From Deltaproteobacteria bacterium (GTDB lineage: Bacteria > Desulfobacterota > Desulfobacteria > Desulfobacterales > B30-G6): DNA of 42,763 bases. Positions 1 through 8,805 of the stretch are shown here, in pieces; positions within the stretch are counted from its first letter, which is position 1; every line of letters begins with the position of its first letter. The notes below the pieces were generated by a model that was not told where the DNA came from, searched no databases, and was given only the letters and a program-made list of their open reading frames with translations. A program made the translations under genes and the position numbers. Location: positions 1-42,763 of the forward strand of contig JAHEIB010000004.1 of the NCBI GenBank assembly GCA_024639645.1. The letters are read 5' to 3'.

Positions 1-930
1 ATTGATGGCCATAGAAACCAGCCAGGCTGCCTTCTTTCCGGTTCGGCGGCTGATGAATATCCAAAACGGCAGAAACAGGATGCCGCTCGTAAAGTAAAGT
101 AACAGGAAAAAGTCGGCCAGGTCAGACTGTAGTACGTACTCTACGTAAAAAAGAATCAACGTTGCCGGCAGGTTGTTGCCGATGGCGCTGATGGTGTACG
201 CAACCAGAAGAATCACAAAGGGACGGTTTCGAGCGACTTGCCGGATACCTGAAAACAGGCCCAGCGGTGATCGACCGGGCTGGGGGTGGCGCTCTTTGAT
301 AGATATTACACACCACCAGGCCGTTCCTATCAACAGCGGAGCGTACAGGACGGATATCCAGAAAAATTTGGCTCTCTCGCCTGCTGCATTGTCCGGTAGA
401 CCAAACAGCCACTGCACCAAAGCAGGTGCGCTGGCCGCCGCCAGGGTCCCTGCTATCAGGAAACCGTCGCGCATCCCGAAAAGGGAGGTGCGTTCGTGAT
501 AGTCGAAGGTAATTTCGGGACCCAAAGACTCATAAGGAACTGTAACAATGGTCCAGAAAAGGAAAAGGGCGTAGATGAATACACCAAACCATAGGGTCTC
601 AGCAGATGGTGATGCTTGTGGCGGATTGAAAAGCAAAAACATCGCTACCGCTATGAAGATAGTCCCTACGGCGATGTATGGGCGCCGCCGGCCAAAACGG
701 GTTTGGGTACGATCGGATATGTAGCCGATAACCGGATCAGTCACAGCATCGAAAATTCGCACACTAAAGAGTATATATCCCAGAAAGACAACATTGATCC
801 CTACAACATCGGTATAAAATTTGGGGAGGTATACATACACGGGAATACCGATAACAGCCAGAGCATAGGCTGGCGCCGCGTAGGCAACCTTCTTCCAAAA
901 AGGAACCTCGGATAGATGATCATGACTCAT
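1..930 (-). CDS. MFS/GPH-family (MelB-like) cation:sugar symporter, 3' end truncated by window edge
   Basis: Reading the minus strand from ATG at 930 gives MSHDHLSEVPFWKKVAYAAPAYALAVIGIPVYVYIPKFYTDVVGIN...DAVTDPVIGYISDRTQTRFGRRRPYIAVG..., including the D-x-x-x-x-R-x-G-R-R-R-P signature of the GPH family. Absent from the ORF track because it runs off the window. ATGA overlap with the upstream gene. Confidence 0.85.
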   Translation of the reverse strand, partial: MSHDHLSEVPFWKKVAYAAPAYALAVIGIPVYVYLPKFYTDVVGINVVFLGYILFSVRIFDAVTDPVIGYISDRTQTRFGRRRPYIAVGTIFIAVAMFLLFNPPQASPSAETLWFGVFIYALFLFWTIVTVPYESLGPEITFDYHERTSLFGMRDGFLIAGTLAAASAPALVQWLFGLPDNAAGERAKFFWISVLYAPLLIGTAWWCVISIKERHPQPGRSPLGLFSGIRQVARNRPFVILLVAYTISAIGNNLPATLILFYVEYVLQSDLADFFLLLYFTSGILFLPFWIFISRRTGKKAAWLVSMAIN

Positions 931-1499
931 GATGACCCCAGGAGCTGACGTTTGAAGGATTTGTTCATGGGTTTTTTCCCCAGCCACATGGCATAGAGGG
1001 CGGATGCAAAGTCAGCACCTTGGATGACGCCCAGCGACTTTCCATTTAATGCCAGTTCGGTCCCTTTGCCGGGCACATAGCTGATCGAATATCTATCACC
1101 CGGTTGAACATCTTTATAAAGTGCGTTTTGTTGTTCAAGGCGGGATTTCAACCTTTCAAATTCTTCAGCGCCGACATTCTGAGCTATTATTTTGTTTGAC
1201 GCAGAACCAAAATCTTCCGCTTTGATAGCGTGAAAATACTCGATTTCCAATCGTTTGGGTGTATCGGTAAGGACATTTTCAGAGGGTATTCCTTCCAACA
1301 TGTACAATGCGCCGACATAGGCTTTGATAACGCGCATGAATCGAAAAAGACCCGCACCCCGTATCTGAAGTTTTGTCCCATCGACGGCGACGCTGTCCTT
1401 GAAATATACGCCTTGGATCTCAACACCAAAAGCACTCGTTCCTGAAAGCAGCAGCGTCGGGGTCAGCAAGACAACCAACAATTTAGATAGTGTTTTCAC
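927..1499 (-). CDS. chalcone isomerase-like family periplasmic protein
   Basis: 190 aa; N-terminal signal peptide; VEIQGVYFKDSVAVDGTKLQIRGAGLFRFMRVIKAYVGALYM pattern typical of the bacterial chalcone isomerase-like domain. Confidence 0.75.
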   Translation of the reverse strand: MKTLSKLLVVLLTPTLLLSGTSAFGVEIQGVYFKDSVAVDGTKLQIRGAGLFRFMRVIKAYVGALYMLEGIPSENVLTDTPKRLEIEYFHAIKAEDFGSASNKIIAQNVGAEEFERLKSRLEQQNALYKDVQPGDRYSISYVPGKGTELALNGKSLGVIQGADFASALYAMWLGKKPMNKSFKRQLLGSS

Positions 1500-1775
1500 A
1501 AATATTTCCTTTCATTCTTTTGGTCTGCATCGAATACCATGAACAATAGAGTTAGCATTCTGTAAGCAAAACACAACATGGGATGAATAGGGGGCTAACA
1601 ATAGTAAATACCTATTATAAAAAAGATGCACAGAAACAGCAAATAATTCCCTTAATCTGGTTATGATTTCGGTCAAGCAAAGCTGACAGGTTCTTGGAGG
1701 GAAACGTCCCTTGCTTTTTCTGACAGCAATGTCCTATGATTGAACCACAATCTGAAATGGGTTTATCAAGGCGGG

Positions 1776-2189
1776 ATGAATATGAATCTTTTATTTTTTC
1801 TAAAGCTTTATCTACTGACAGTCCCAATCTTTTTCCTGTTGGACATCATTTGGCTGGGAGTTGTTGCCAAGGGTTTTTACCGTAAACATCTGGGATTTAT
1901 ATTGAGCCCAGAGGTAAACTGGCCGGCGGCAATTACATTTTACCTGATCTACATTGCCGGCATACTGTTTTTCGCAGTGGCCCCGGCTATTGAGCGGACA
2001 TCATTGCTGAGGGCCCTTGTCTGGGGAGGCCTCTATGGCTTTTTCACATACGCAACCTATGATCTGACCAATATGGCTTTGATCAAAGGTTGGCCTATAA
2101 AAATTGTGGTGGTAGACATCTTGTGGGGTATGGTTTTGTGCGCCGTGGTAGCCATGTCAAGTTTCGGTGTTGCCAGATGGCTCACTTAA
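1776..2189 (+). CDS. DUF2177 family membrane protein
   Basis: LLDIIWLGVVAKGFYRKHLG...TYDLTNMALIKGWPIKIVVVDILWG motifs; four hydrophobic segments; start placed at the internal Met (track ORF starts at 1740). Confidence 0.75.
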   Translation: MNMNLLFFLKLYLLTVPIFFLLDIIWLGVVAKGFYRKHLGFILSPEVNWPAAITFYLIYIAGILFFAVAPAIERTSLLRALVWGGLYGFFTYATYDLTNMALIKGWPIKIVVVDILWGMVLCAVVAMSSFGVARWLT

Positions 2190-2246
2190 TCCAAGCCGGT
2201 TTCTGAATCTTAATCATGAAATCGATTCCTCCTGTATGGAAGAGTA

Positions 2247-2266
2247 CCCTGCAGCAAGCTGCAGGG
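2247..2266. repeat. Perfect palindromic hairpin CCCTGCAG-CAAG-CTGCAGGG
   Basis: 8-bp perfect stem, 4-nt loop, read directly from the sequence downstream of the DUF2177 gene. Confidence 0.6.
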
Positions 2267-2441
2267 AATGCGCTCGCTATTGCCGTTCAAACAGCAATCA
2301 TGCAACGTTGAAAATTCCTTGAGGCAAGACGTGCTGGCAAGAGCCTTTCAGCCTTTGTCAAAGATCGAAGACAAGTTGATACGTTAGGTGGGACAAAGTT
2401 AAAGTTATTTATTAATATTTTTTCGTAACAGGCAGATAATA

Positions 2442-4112
2442 ATGGACATATGGTTTTTTATTATGGAGCTGGTGATGCTGTTGGGCAGCGCCTTTCTTTT
2501 GGGCGCCCTGGCCCAACGTCTGGGACAGAGTCCCATACTGGGATATCTTCTGGCAGGCACGATTGTCGGCCCCCTGCTCTTTAATACCGCAACTGTCAGC
2601 CAGGCTTCCGAACTGGGGGTTGCCCTGCTGCTGTTTGCCATCGGCCTGGAGTTCAGCTTCAAGCAGCTGATGAAAATGGGTCGTATGGCTTTTGGAGGCG
2701 GTACGCTCCAGGTGGTGCTGACCATGCTGGTGGTGACCCTGGTCATGTTTTCCATGGTGGGTCTCCCCCGCGCCCTCACGCTGGGAGCCATTCTGGCATT
2801 GAGTTCCACCACCGTGGTGCTGCGGATGCTGGTGGACCGAATGGAAATGGATTCGGTCAAAGGCCGGGCCTGTCTGGCCATTCTTCTGCTCCAGGATATC
2901 GCCATCGTGCCCCTGGTGATGATGGTCAGCTTTTTTACACCGACTGCGGCAGAAATGAATATTGCTCTACACATCCTCAAGGTGATCCTGTCGGTCACCG
3001 GCCTGGCAGGTGTTTTTTACCTGCTACTATACCATCTGACCCCGATATTGCTGAGTGAAGCCAAACTCTTTGCCAATCGGGAATTAACCGTCCTGCTGAG
3101 CATCGCTGTGGGTCTGGGTGCCGCCTGGACTGCCCACACGCTGCACATTTCCCCGGCACTGGGTGCATTTGTCGCCGGAATGCTTTTGGGAGAATCTCCC
3201 TTTGCCACCCAGATCCGGGCCGATATCGGTTCCATGCGCATTATCATGGTCACCCTGTTTTTTGCCTCAGTAGGCATGCAGGCCAAGCCCATGTGGTTTG
3301 TCACACACCTGCCCTGGATCGTTCTTGTGTCCCTTGTCGTGCTGATGCTGAAAACCGTGATTATTTATGGTGTAACCCGCCTGTTCAACCTCGACAACCG
3401 CCAGGCCCTTACAACGGGTATCACACTGAGCCAGGTGGGCGAGTTTTCCTTTGTGCTGGCTGCCACTGCCGCCAGCGGCGGTGTGCTGGCAACCGACACC
3501 GTGGACCTGCTGATCTCGGTGATAATTGTATTGATGCTGGTCACCCCATACCTGATCAGCCATGCAGACACTTTGGCAGAGCGGATTCTGGCACTAATTT
3601 CCCACCGCAAGCCATTGGCCGCAGATTCCTACTCATCCTTAGAGTCTTCAACCAGCCGGGTGCTGGTGATCGGGCTTGGACCTGCCGGACGACAAGTCGT
3701 GCAGATGCTCCTGACGCACCGACTGGAACCTCTTCTTATGGATGTAAATCCAAAAAGTCGTGAATACGCCCGTGAACAAAAACTTCGTTTACACCTTGGC
3801 GATGCCAGTCACGAGGAAATACTAATGCATGCCGGTTTGGCAGATGTGTGCATGGCGGTTGTGACGGTTCCTGACCCACATGCTGCGGCCCGGATTGTTG
3901 CCATGATCCGGCGGCTGCGACCCAAAATCACCATTGCTGCACGGTGCCGGTATAACAGGCATATGGATAGTCTTCATAAAGCCGGCGCCGACATCGTCGT
4001 AGACGAAGAGATCACCATGGGTGATATGCTGAGCCGGCGTATCGTAGAACATCTGACCGATGAATCAGGTGTTCTGATTGCTTGCCGCCTTGGCGGTCAA
4101 ACGCCGAAATAA
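2442..4112 (+). CDS. CPA2 monovalent cation:proton antiporter with C-terminal TrkA-N domain (KefB-like)
   Basis: 556 aa; GYLLAGTIVGPL, ALLLFAIGLEFS, SPALGAFVAGMLLGES motifs plus Rossmann VLVIGLGPAGRQVVQMLL at the C-terminus. Confidence 0.9.
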   Translation: MDIWFFIMELVMLLGSAFLLGALAQRLGQSPILGYLLAGTIVGPLLFNTATVSQASELGVALLLFAIGLEFSFKQLMKMGRMAFGGGTLQVVLTMLVVTLVMFSMVGLPRALTLGAILALSSTTVVLRMLVDRMEMDSVKGRACLAILLLQDIAIVPLVMMVSFFTPTAAEMNIALHILKVILSVTGLAGVFYLLLYHLTPILLSEAKLFANRELTVLLSIAVGLGAAWTAHTLHISPALGAFVAGMLLGESPFATQIRADIGSMRIIMVTLFFASVGMQAKPMWFVTHLPWIVLVSLVVLMLKTVIIYGVTRLFNLDNRQALTTGITLSQVGEFSFVLAATAASGGVLATDTVDLLISVIIVLMLVTPYLISHADTLAERILALISHRKPLAADSYSSLESSTSRVLVIGLGPAGRQVVQMLLTHRLEPLLMDVNPKSREYAREQKLRLHLGDASHEEILMHAGLADVCMAVVTVPDPHAAARIVAMIRRLRPKITIAARCRYNRHMDSLHKAGADIVVDEEITMGDMLSRRIVEHLTDESGVLIACRLGGQTPK

Positions 4113-4201
4113 AATTCAATAAAAGATTTTATCAAACGCGACGTTATCGCTTCAAAAGGATGTTAGGCCGCTCCCCAAAAAGCGGGAAAGAAGCAAATTC
4201 C

Positions 4202-4906
4202 ATGCTTGAAAAGGACAGTGTCTTTTTGACGATGGAACAGGCTATTTCAGCCGTGTGTCTGGATTTTCGGCAGTACGAGTCCCAGGTTCTCCTTTTCAGC
4301 GAAATTATTGGCGTGCTATCAAAAGGGGACATCATCGCCAGACGCGAGATGGGCAAGGAAGGCATCTGGATCCGCAGGACTGGTGATCGGAAAATGCGTT
4401 GGCTGGAAGGGCCCCAACTGATCGATGGCATGTGTGACATTCTTTCTGACAGCCGGCCGGATCCCTCGGTACTGGCTGCCGTTTGCGCCCGGGTGTTCCA
4501 GACACGCGCCTTTCCGGACAAAGATCCCACCACCGGCCAGCCAGGCATTCGAATACTGACGGGCATGGAAGGCTTTACCTGTCGTCAATGCGGCAAGTGC
4601 TGTCAAAGGCTTGATTATCACAACGAAGTCACGGCCGGCGATGTTGCGTATTGGGAGCAGGCAGGTAGAAGCGATGTCCTGGAATGGGTGGGCGCTTTTG
4701 AAAAAGACGGCCAAGCGACTATCTACCGGATCTGGATGAAACCGGGCACCCGAACAGTTGCTGAAACATGCCCTTTCTTACAGAAAATATCAGATGAAAA
4801 CAAGTGGATATGCCGTATCCACGATGTCAAGCCACGTATCTGCCGTGAATATCCAGTCAGCCGCAAACACGCCGTCATGACCGGGTGCCCGGGGTTTGGG
4901 AATTAG
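4202..4906 (+). CDS. YkgJ-type cysteine cluster protein
   Basis: CRQCGKCCQRL...CPFL...WICRIHDVKPRICREYP is the classic YkgJ/CxxCxxCC signature; start placed at the internal Met (MLEKDSVFL). Confidence 0.85.
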   Translation: MLEKDSVFLTMEQAISAVCLDFRQYESQVLLFSEIIGVLSKGDIIARREMGKEGIWIRRTGDRKMRWLEGPQLIDGMCDILSDSRPDPSVLAAVCARVFQTRAFPDKDPTTGQPGIRILTGMEGFTCRQCGKCCQRLDYHNEVTAGDVAYWEQAGRSDVLEWVGAFEKDGQATIYRIWMKPGTRTVAETCPFLQKISDENKWICRIHDVKPRICREYPVSRKHAVMTGCPGFGN

Positions 4907-4990
4907 GGTCTTGAACTTGAAAATTTCTGCACTATATTATTTGTCCTGAGGCTTGATAATATATTATGACAACCCATAAAAGGTGGACCA

Positions 4991-5287
4991 ATGAAAAATA
5001 CACATTTAATCATAGGCGTGATGATTCTGATAATGGCGGTAGCCGGCTGCGCAAAAGATAACAGATATCACAAATCGGCATTGCCCGACCCTGCGTCATT
5101 TAAAGCACATTTCGGAGATATGGATTTAGATGGAGACGATCTGGTGAACTGGGAAGAATTCAAGTCCTATTTCCCCCAGGCCACACCTGATATTTTTAAA
5201 GCACTGGATGGAAATGAAGACAGCCAGGTGGATCACGACGAGTGGCATGAGTTTAAAGAAGCACACGGGATGAGAGATCACGACTGA
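4991..5287 (+). CDS. EF-hand domain lipoprotein
   Basis: Lipobox VAGC; two EF-hand-like loops (DMDLDGDDLVNWEEF and DGNEDSQVDHDEW). Confidence 0.8.
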   Translation: MKNTHLIIGVMILIMAVAGCAKDNRYHKSALPDPASFKAHFGDMDLDGDDLVNWEEFKSYFPQATPDIFKALDGNEDSQVDHDEWHEFKEAHGMRDHD

Positions 5288-5316
5288 TCTCCTCTGCATT
5301 GCCACAGCTTTCATTC

Positions 5317-5352
5317 ACGCCACTCTTCGTGGAAGTCCGCGCTGAGTGGCGT
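5317..5352. repeat. Inverted repeat acgccactc ... gagtggcgt
   Basis: 9-bp perfect arms separated by 18 nt in the gap between the EF-hand gene and metY. Confidence 0.5.
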
Positions 5353-5536
5353 ATTACATCGATTCCAAATCTTTGACCATAAGAAGAGCTGCAGGGTTCT
5401 TTAATCTTTCGGCTAACGCCCACAAACCTTCCTCATTTCATCCCTGTGAAGGTGTGTATGTCTTTTCTTTTCGGAATTTTATCGTCCCCAAGCCTTGATC
5501 ATACCGCAATCATTCTTAGTATTGATCTATAGCGAG

Positions 5537-5551
5537 CATTGTGTCACAATG
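5537..5551. promoter_or_regulatory. Perfect palindrome CATTGTG-T-CACAATG, candidate operator upstream of metY
   Basis: 7-bp arms with 1-nt spacer, about 105 nt upstream of the metY start. Confidence 0.4.
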
Positions 5552-5593
5552 TAGCATTTTCAACTATCAACAACATTGCTGTTTAGGCAACGA

Positions 5594-5639
5594 CCACCCG
5601 TGAAGCGGGTGGCTTGGATTTCCCCCAAAATGGGGGAAA
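5594..5639 (+). promoter_or_regulatory. Two tandem hairpins in the metY leader
   Basis: CCACCCG-TGAAG-CGGGTGG (5594-5612) followed by TTTCCCCCA-AAA-TGGGGGAAA (5619-5639), just upstream of the metY Shine-Dalgarno (aaaggag). Confidence 0.55.
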
Positions 5640-5656
5640 AACAAAGGAGACGATAT

Positions 5657-6946
5657 ATGAACGATACCTATCAATTTGAGACACTGTGCCTCCACTCCGG
5701 CCAAGGACCTGACCCGGCCACCAATGCCCGGGCAGTACCCATACATAGAACATCCTCCTATGTTTTCAACAGTACCGAGCACGCCGCAAACCTGTTTTCC
5801 CTAAAAGAACCCGGCAACATATACACCCGCATCATGAATCCAACTCAGGAGCAGTTGGAAAATACCGTGGCAGCCCTTGAAGGCGGCGCCGCTGCATTGG
5901 CTTTGTCTTCGGGAACATCCGCCATCTACTACGCCATTATCAATATCTGTTCATCAGGGGACGAGATCGTTTCGGCCAACAATCTGTATGGCGGCACCTA
6001 CACCATGTTTGATAGTATTTTACCTCAGTTTGGCATCCAAACCCGATTCGTGGACCCACACGACCCACAGAATTTTGAGATAGCCATCAATGAGCGCACT
6101 CGGGCGATATTTATTGAAACCATCGGAAATCCGGCCCTCGATTTCACCGATATCGACGCCGTGGTGACCATTGCCCGACGCTACAACCTGCCCTTGATCG
6201 TGGATGCCACGTTTACGACACCTTATTTGTTCAGAAGTATCGAGCACGGGGCCGACATCGTTGTCAATTCACTGACAAAATGGATGGGGGGTCATGGAAC
6301 AGGCATCGGCGGCATCGTTGTAGACGCAGGAAAATTCAACTGGCAGGACCCCAAATTTGACCTGTACAATCAGCCCGACGCAGGTTATCACGACATTCGA
6401 TTTGCCCATGACCTGGGAGATCTCAACCCCCTGGCCTTTATCATGCGTATGCGACTGGTACCATTGCGCAATCTGGGCGCTTGTATTTCCCCGGACAATG
6501 CATGGCTGTTTCTGCAAGGATTGGAAACCCTGCCTTTGCGCATGGAACGGCATTCAGATAATGCCATGCAGGTTGCCGGGTATTTGAAAAACCATCCGAA
6601 TGTAACCTGGGTGCGTTATCCAGGACTGAAAGACGATCCCACTCATACCACGGCTGAAAAATACCTCAAAAAGGGGTTCGGCGGTATGGTTGTCTTTGGT
6701 ATTCAAGGTGGATTCGATGCCGGTCATACCTTTGTGGACAACCTGAAGCTGTTTTCACATTTGGCCAATGTTGGAGATGCCAAGAGTCTGGTGGTGCACC
6801 CTTCCAGCACGACCCATTCACAATTGTCTCAAGAAAGTCAAAAGGCCGGCGGCCTGACACCGGATCTCATTCGTCTCTCCATCGGCATTGAACATATTGA
6901 TGATATCATCGCAGATCTTGACCAGGCTTTTAAAAAAATATCATGA
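5657..6946 (+). CDS. metY: O-acetylhomoserine aminocarboxypropyltransferase / sulfhydrylase
   Basis: TLCLHSGQGPDPATNARAVPIHRTSSYVF, YTRIMNPTQEQLENTVAALEGG, PLP-lysine region NSLTKWMGGHGTGIGG. Confidence 0.95.
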   Translation: MNDTYQFETLCLHSGQGPDPATNARAVPIHRTSSYVFNSTEHAANLFSLKEPGNIYTRIMNPTQEQLENTVAALEGGAAALALSSGTSAIYYAIINICSSGDEIVSANNLYGGTYTMFDSILPQFGIQTRFVDPHDPQNFEIAINERTRAIFIETIGNPALDFTDIDAVVTIARRYNLPLIVDATFTTPYLFRSIEHGADIVVNSLTKWMGGHGTGIGGIVVDAGKFNWQDPKFDLYNQPDAGYHDIRFAHDLGDLNPLAFIMRMRLVPLRNLGACISPDNAWLFLQGLETLPLRMERHSDNAMQVAGYLKNHPNVTWVRYPGLKDDPTHTTAEKYLKKGFGGMVVFGIQGGFDAGHTFVDNLKLFSHLANVGDAKSLVVHPSSTTHSQLSQESQKAGGLTPDLIRLSIGIEHIDDIIADLDQAFKKIS

Positions 6947-8112
6947 GCGAATATATCGAAAATGACAGACACGGCCTCTCGGTCGGCATAATTGAGAAGA
7001 GATTCCACATCACGGCGGAGCCTCCCCATGAGATGTTGCTGGAATGCGATGCAAGGCTGGGACCCATAACGATTGCCTACGAAACCTACGGAACCTTGAA
7101 TCCCGATAAAAGCAATGCTGTCCTGATTTTACACGCCCTTTCCGGTGATTCTCATGTGGCCGGCTACTACAGTGAAAAAGATAAAAAGCCTGGATGGTGG
7201 GACAGCATGGTGGGCCCGGGAAAAGGGATAGACACCGACAAGTATTTTGTCATTTGTTCCAATATTATCGGAAGCTGCATGGGTTCCACCGGCCCCAACA
7301 CCCTTAATCCCAAAACGGCCAAGCCTTATGGATTGGAATTTCCTGTGGTGACCATCGGGGATATGGTCAGGGCCCAGAAATTTCTGATAGACGCGCTGGG
7401 GATCGAAAAACTCCTGTCCGTGGTAGGCGGCTCCGTAGGCGGCATGCAGGTGCTGGAATGGTGTGCACGATACCCTGAAATGGTGGATTCGGCCATCCCC
7501 CTGGCCACGACTACCAAGCATTCCGCCCTTGCCATCGCCTTTAATGAAATTGCCAGACAGGCGATTATGACCGATCCCAACTGGAACGGCGGCGATTATT
7601 ATTCCGGTTCCCGACCCGAAACCGGATTGGCAGTCGCCCGTATGATCGGTCATGTCACCTATCTTTCAGACCAGTCCATGCGATTGAAGTTCGGCCGCCG
7701 ACTACAGAATAAAAATGACTTTTCATTCAATTTTGATCCTGAATTCCAGGTTGAGAGCTATCTTCGTCATCAGGGCAGACGTTTTGTGGAACGATTTGAT
7801 GCCAACGCATTTTTATATATTACCAAGGCGGCCGACTATTTTGACCTGGCAGAACAGCATGGCAATGGCTCCATGGTAGAAGCATTCTCAAAAACAAATG
7901 CCCGTTTCCTGGTAGTCTCTTTTACATCCGACTGGCTTTATCCAACCTATCAGTCCCGTGAAATGGTAAAGGCCATAAAAAAAACCGGTCAGGATGTCAG
8001 TTTCTGTGAAATAGAGGCCAAGTGGGGACATGATGCTTTTTTGATACCCAACCCTCGCTTATCGAGTATTATAGGAGGATTTTTAAATCGTGTCTTCAAC
8101 GAAACCACCTGA
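6943..8112 (+). CDS. metX: homoserine O-acetyltransferase
   Basis: ITIAYETYGTLN, HALSGDSHVAGYY, VVGGSVGGMQVLEW nucleophile elbow; ATGA overlap with metY. Confidence 0.95.
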   Translation: MSEYIENDRHGLSVGIIEKRFHITAEPPHEMLLECDARLGPITIAYETYGTLNPDKSNAVLILHALSGDSHVAGYYSEKDKKPGWWDSMVGPGKGIDTDKYFVICSNIIGSCMGSTGPNTLNPKTAKPYGLEFPVVTIGDMVRAQKFLIDALGIEKLLSVVGGSVGGMQVLEWCARYPEMVDSAIPLATTTKHSALAIAFNEIARQAIMTDPNWNGGDYYSGSRPETGLAVARMIGHVTYLSDQSMRLKFGRRLQNKNDFSFNFDPEFQVESYLRHQGRRFVERFDANAFLYITKAADYFDLAEQHGNGSMVEAFSKTNARFLVVSFTSDWLYPTYQSREMVKAIKKTGQDVSFCEIEAKWGHDAFLIPNPRLSSIIGGFLNRVFNETT

Positions 8113-8716
8113 TAATCCATTGCGGTTTGACCTTCATTTGATCGCCTCGTGGATAGAAGCAGGCGCCAGAGTGCTGGATCTGGGCTGCGGTGAAGGAAGC
8201 CTTTTGGAACACCTGGTCCAACACAAAAAGGTGATCGGTTCCGGCATAGAGAAAAACGAAAGCAGGGCTGCAACATGTATCCAAAAAGGATTGACTGTGC
8301 TGCAGGGCGATATCAACAAGGAAGTCGAGGACTATCCAGACAACAGCTTTGATTACGTCATCTTGAGCCAGACCTTGCAGCAGGTGTATGCACCGGATGA
8401 TCTGATTCGATCCATGCTGCGCATCGGCAAAAAGGGAATCGTCAGCTTCCCCAATTTCAGTCACTGGCGTGTGAGGCTGCAACTCCTGACAACCGGTCAT
8501 GCACCGGTAACCCGGCAGCTTCCCTACCAGTGGTATGATACGCCCAACATCAGGGTGATCACCTTAAGAGATTTCAGACGGTTTGCACGTAAGGTGGGTT
8601 ATCGCATAATTAAAGAAATCGCCATTGAAACCCAGACACCCAACAGACAGGGAAACATCGTCCGTGTATTGCCAGACATCAGAGCCACCTATGGCATCTT
8701 TTTGATAGGCAACTGA
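8090..8716 (+). CDS. metW: methionine biosynthesis protein MetW
   Basis: LRFDLHLIASWIEAGARVLDLGCGEGSLLEHL SAM-binding motif, NIRVITLRDFRRF; overlaps the metX 3' end. Confidence 0.93.
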   Translation: MSSTKPPDNPLRFDLHLIASWIEAGARVLDLGCGEGSLLEHLVQHKKVIGSGIEKNESRAATCIQKGLTVLQGDINKEVEDYPDNSFDYVILSQTLQQVYAPDDLIRSMLRIGKKGIVSFPNFSHWRVRLQLLTTGHAPVTRQLPYQWYDTPNIRVITLRDFRRFARKVGYRIIKEIAIETQTPNRQGNIVRVLPDIRATYGIFLIGN

Positions 8717-8805
8717 GCGGGTTGTTTCTTTAGATAATTTCTAAAGCCGAATATCTCTGATATAGCCCAAAGGATCAGATTTTAAATGACGGAACAAACC
8801 CAGCC

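Noticed and set aside
173-915. Plus-strand ORFs 173..499 and 616..915
   Set aside because: Minus-strand translation gives a clear GPH symporter through this region; the plus ORFs are shadows.
2405-2998. ORF 2405..2998 (-)
   Set aside because: Antisense to the well-supported KefB-like antiporter; Arg/Ser/Thr-rich translation typical of a shadow ORF.
7129-7653. ORF 7129..7653 (-)
   Set aside because: Antisense to metX; no recognisable family; shadow ORF.
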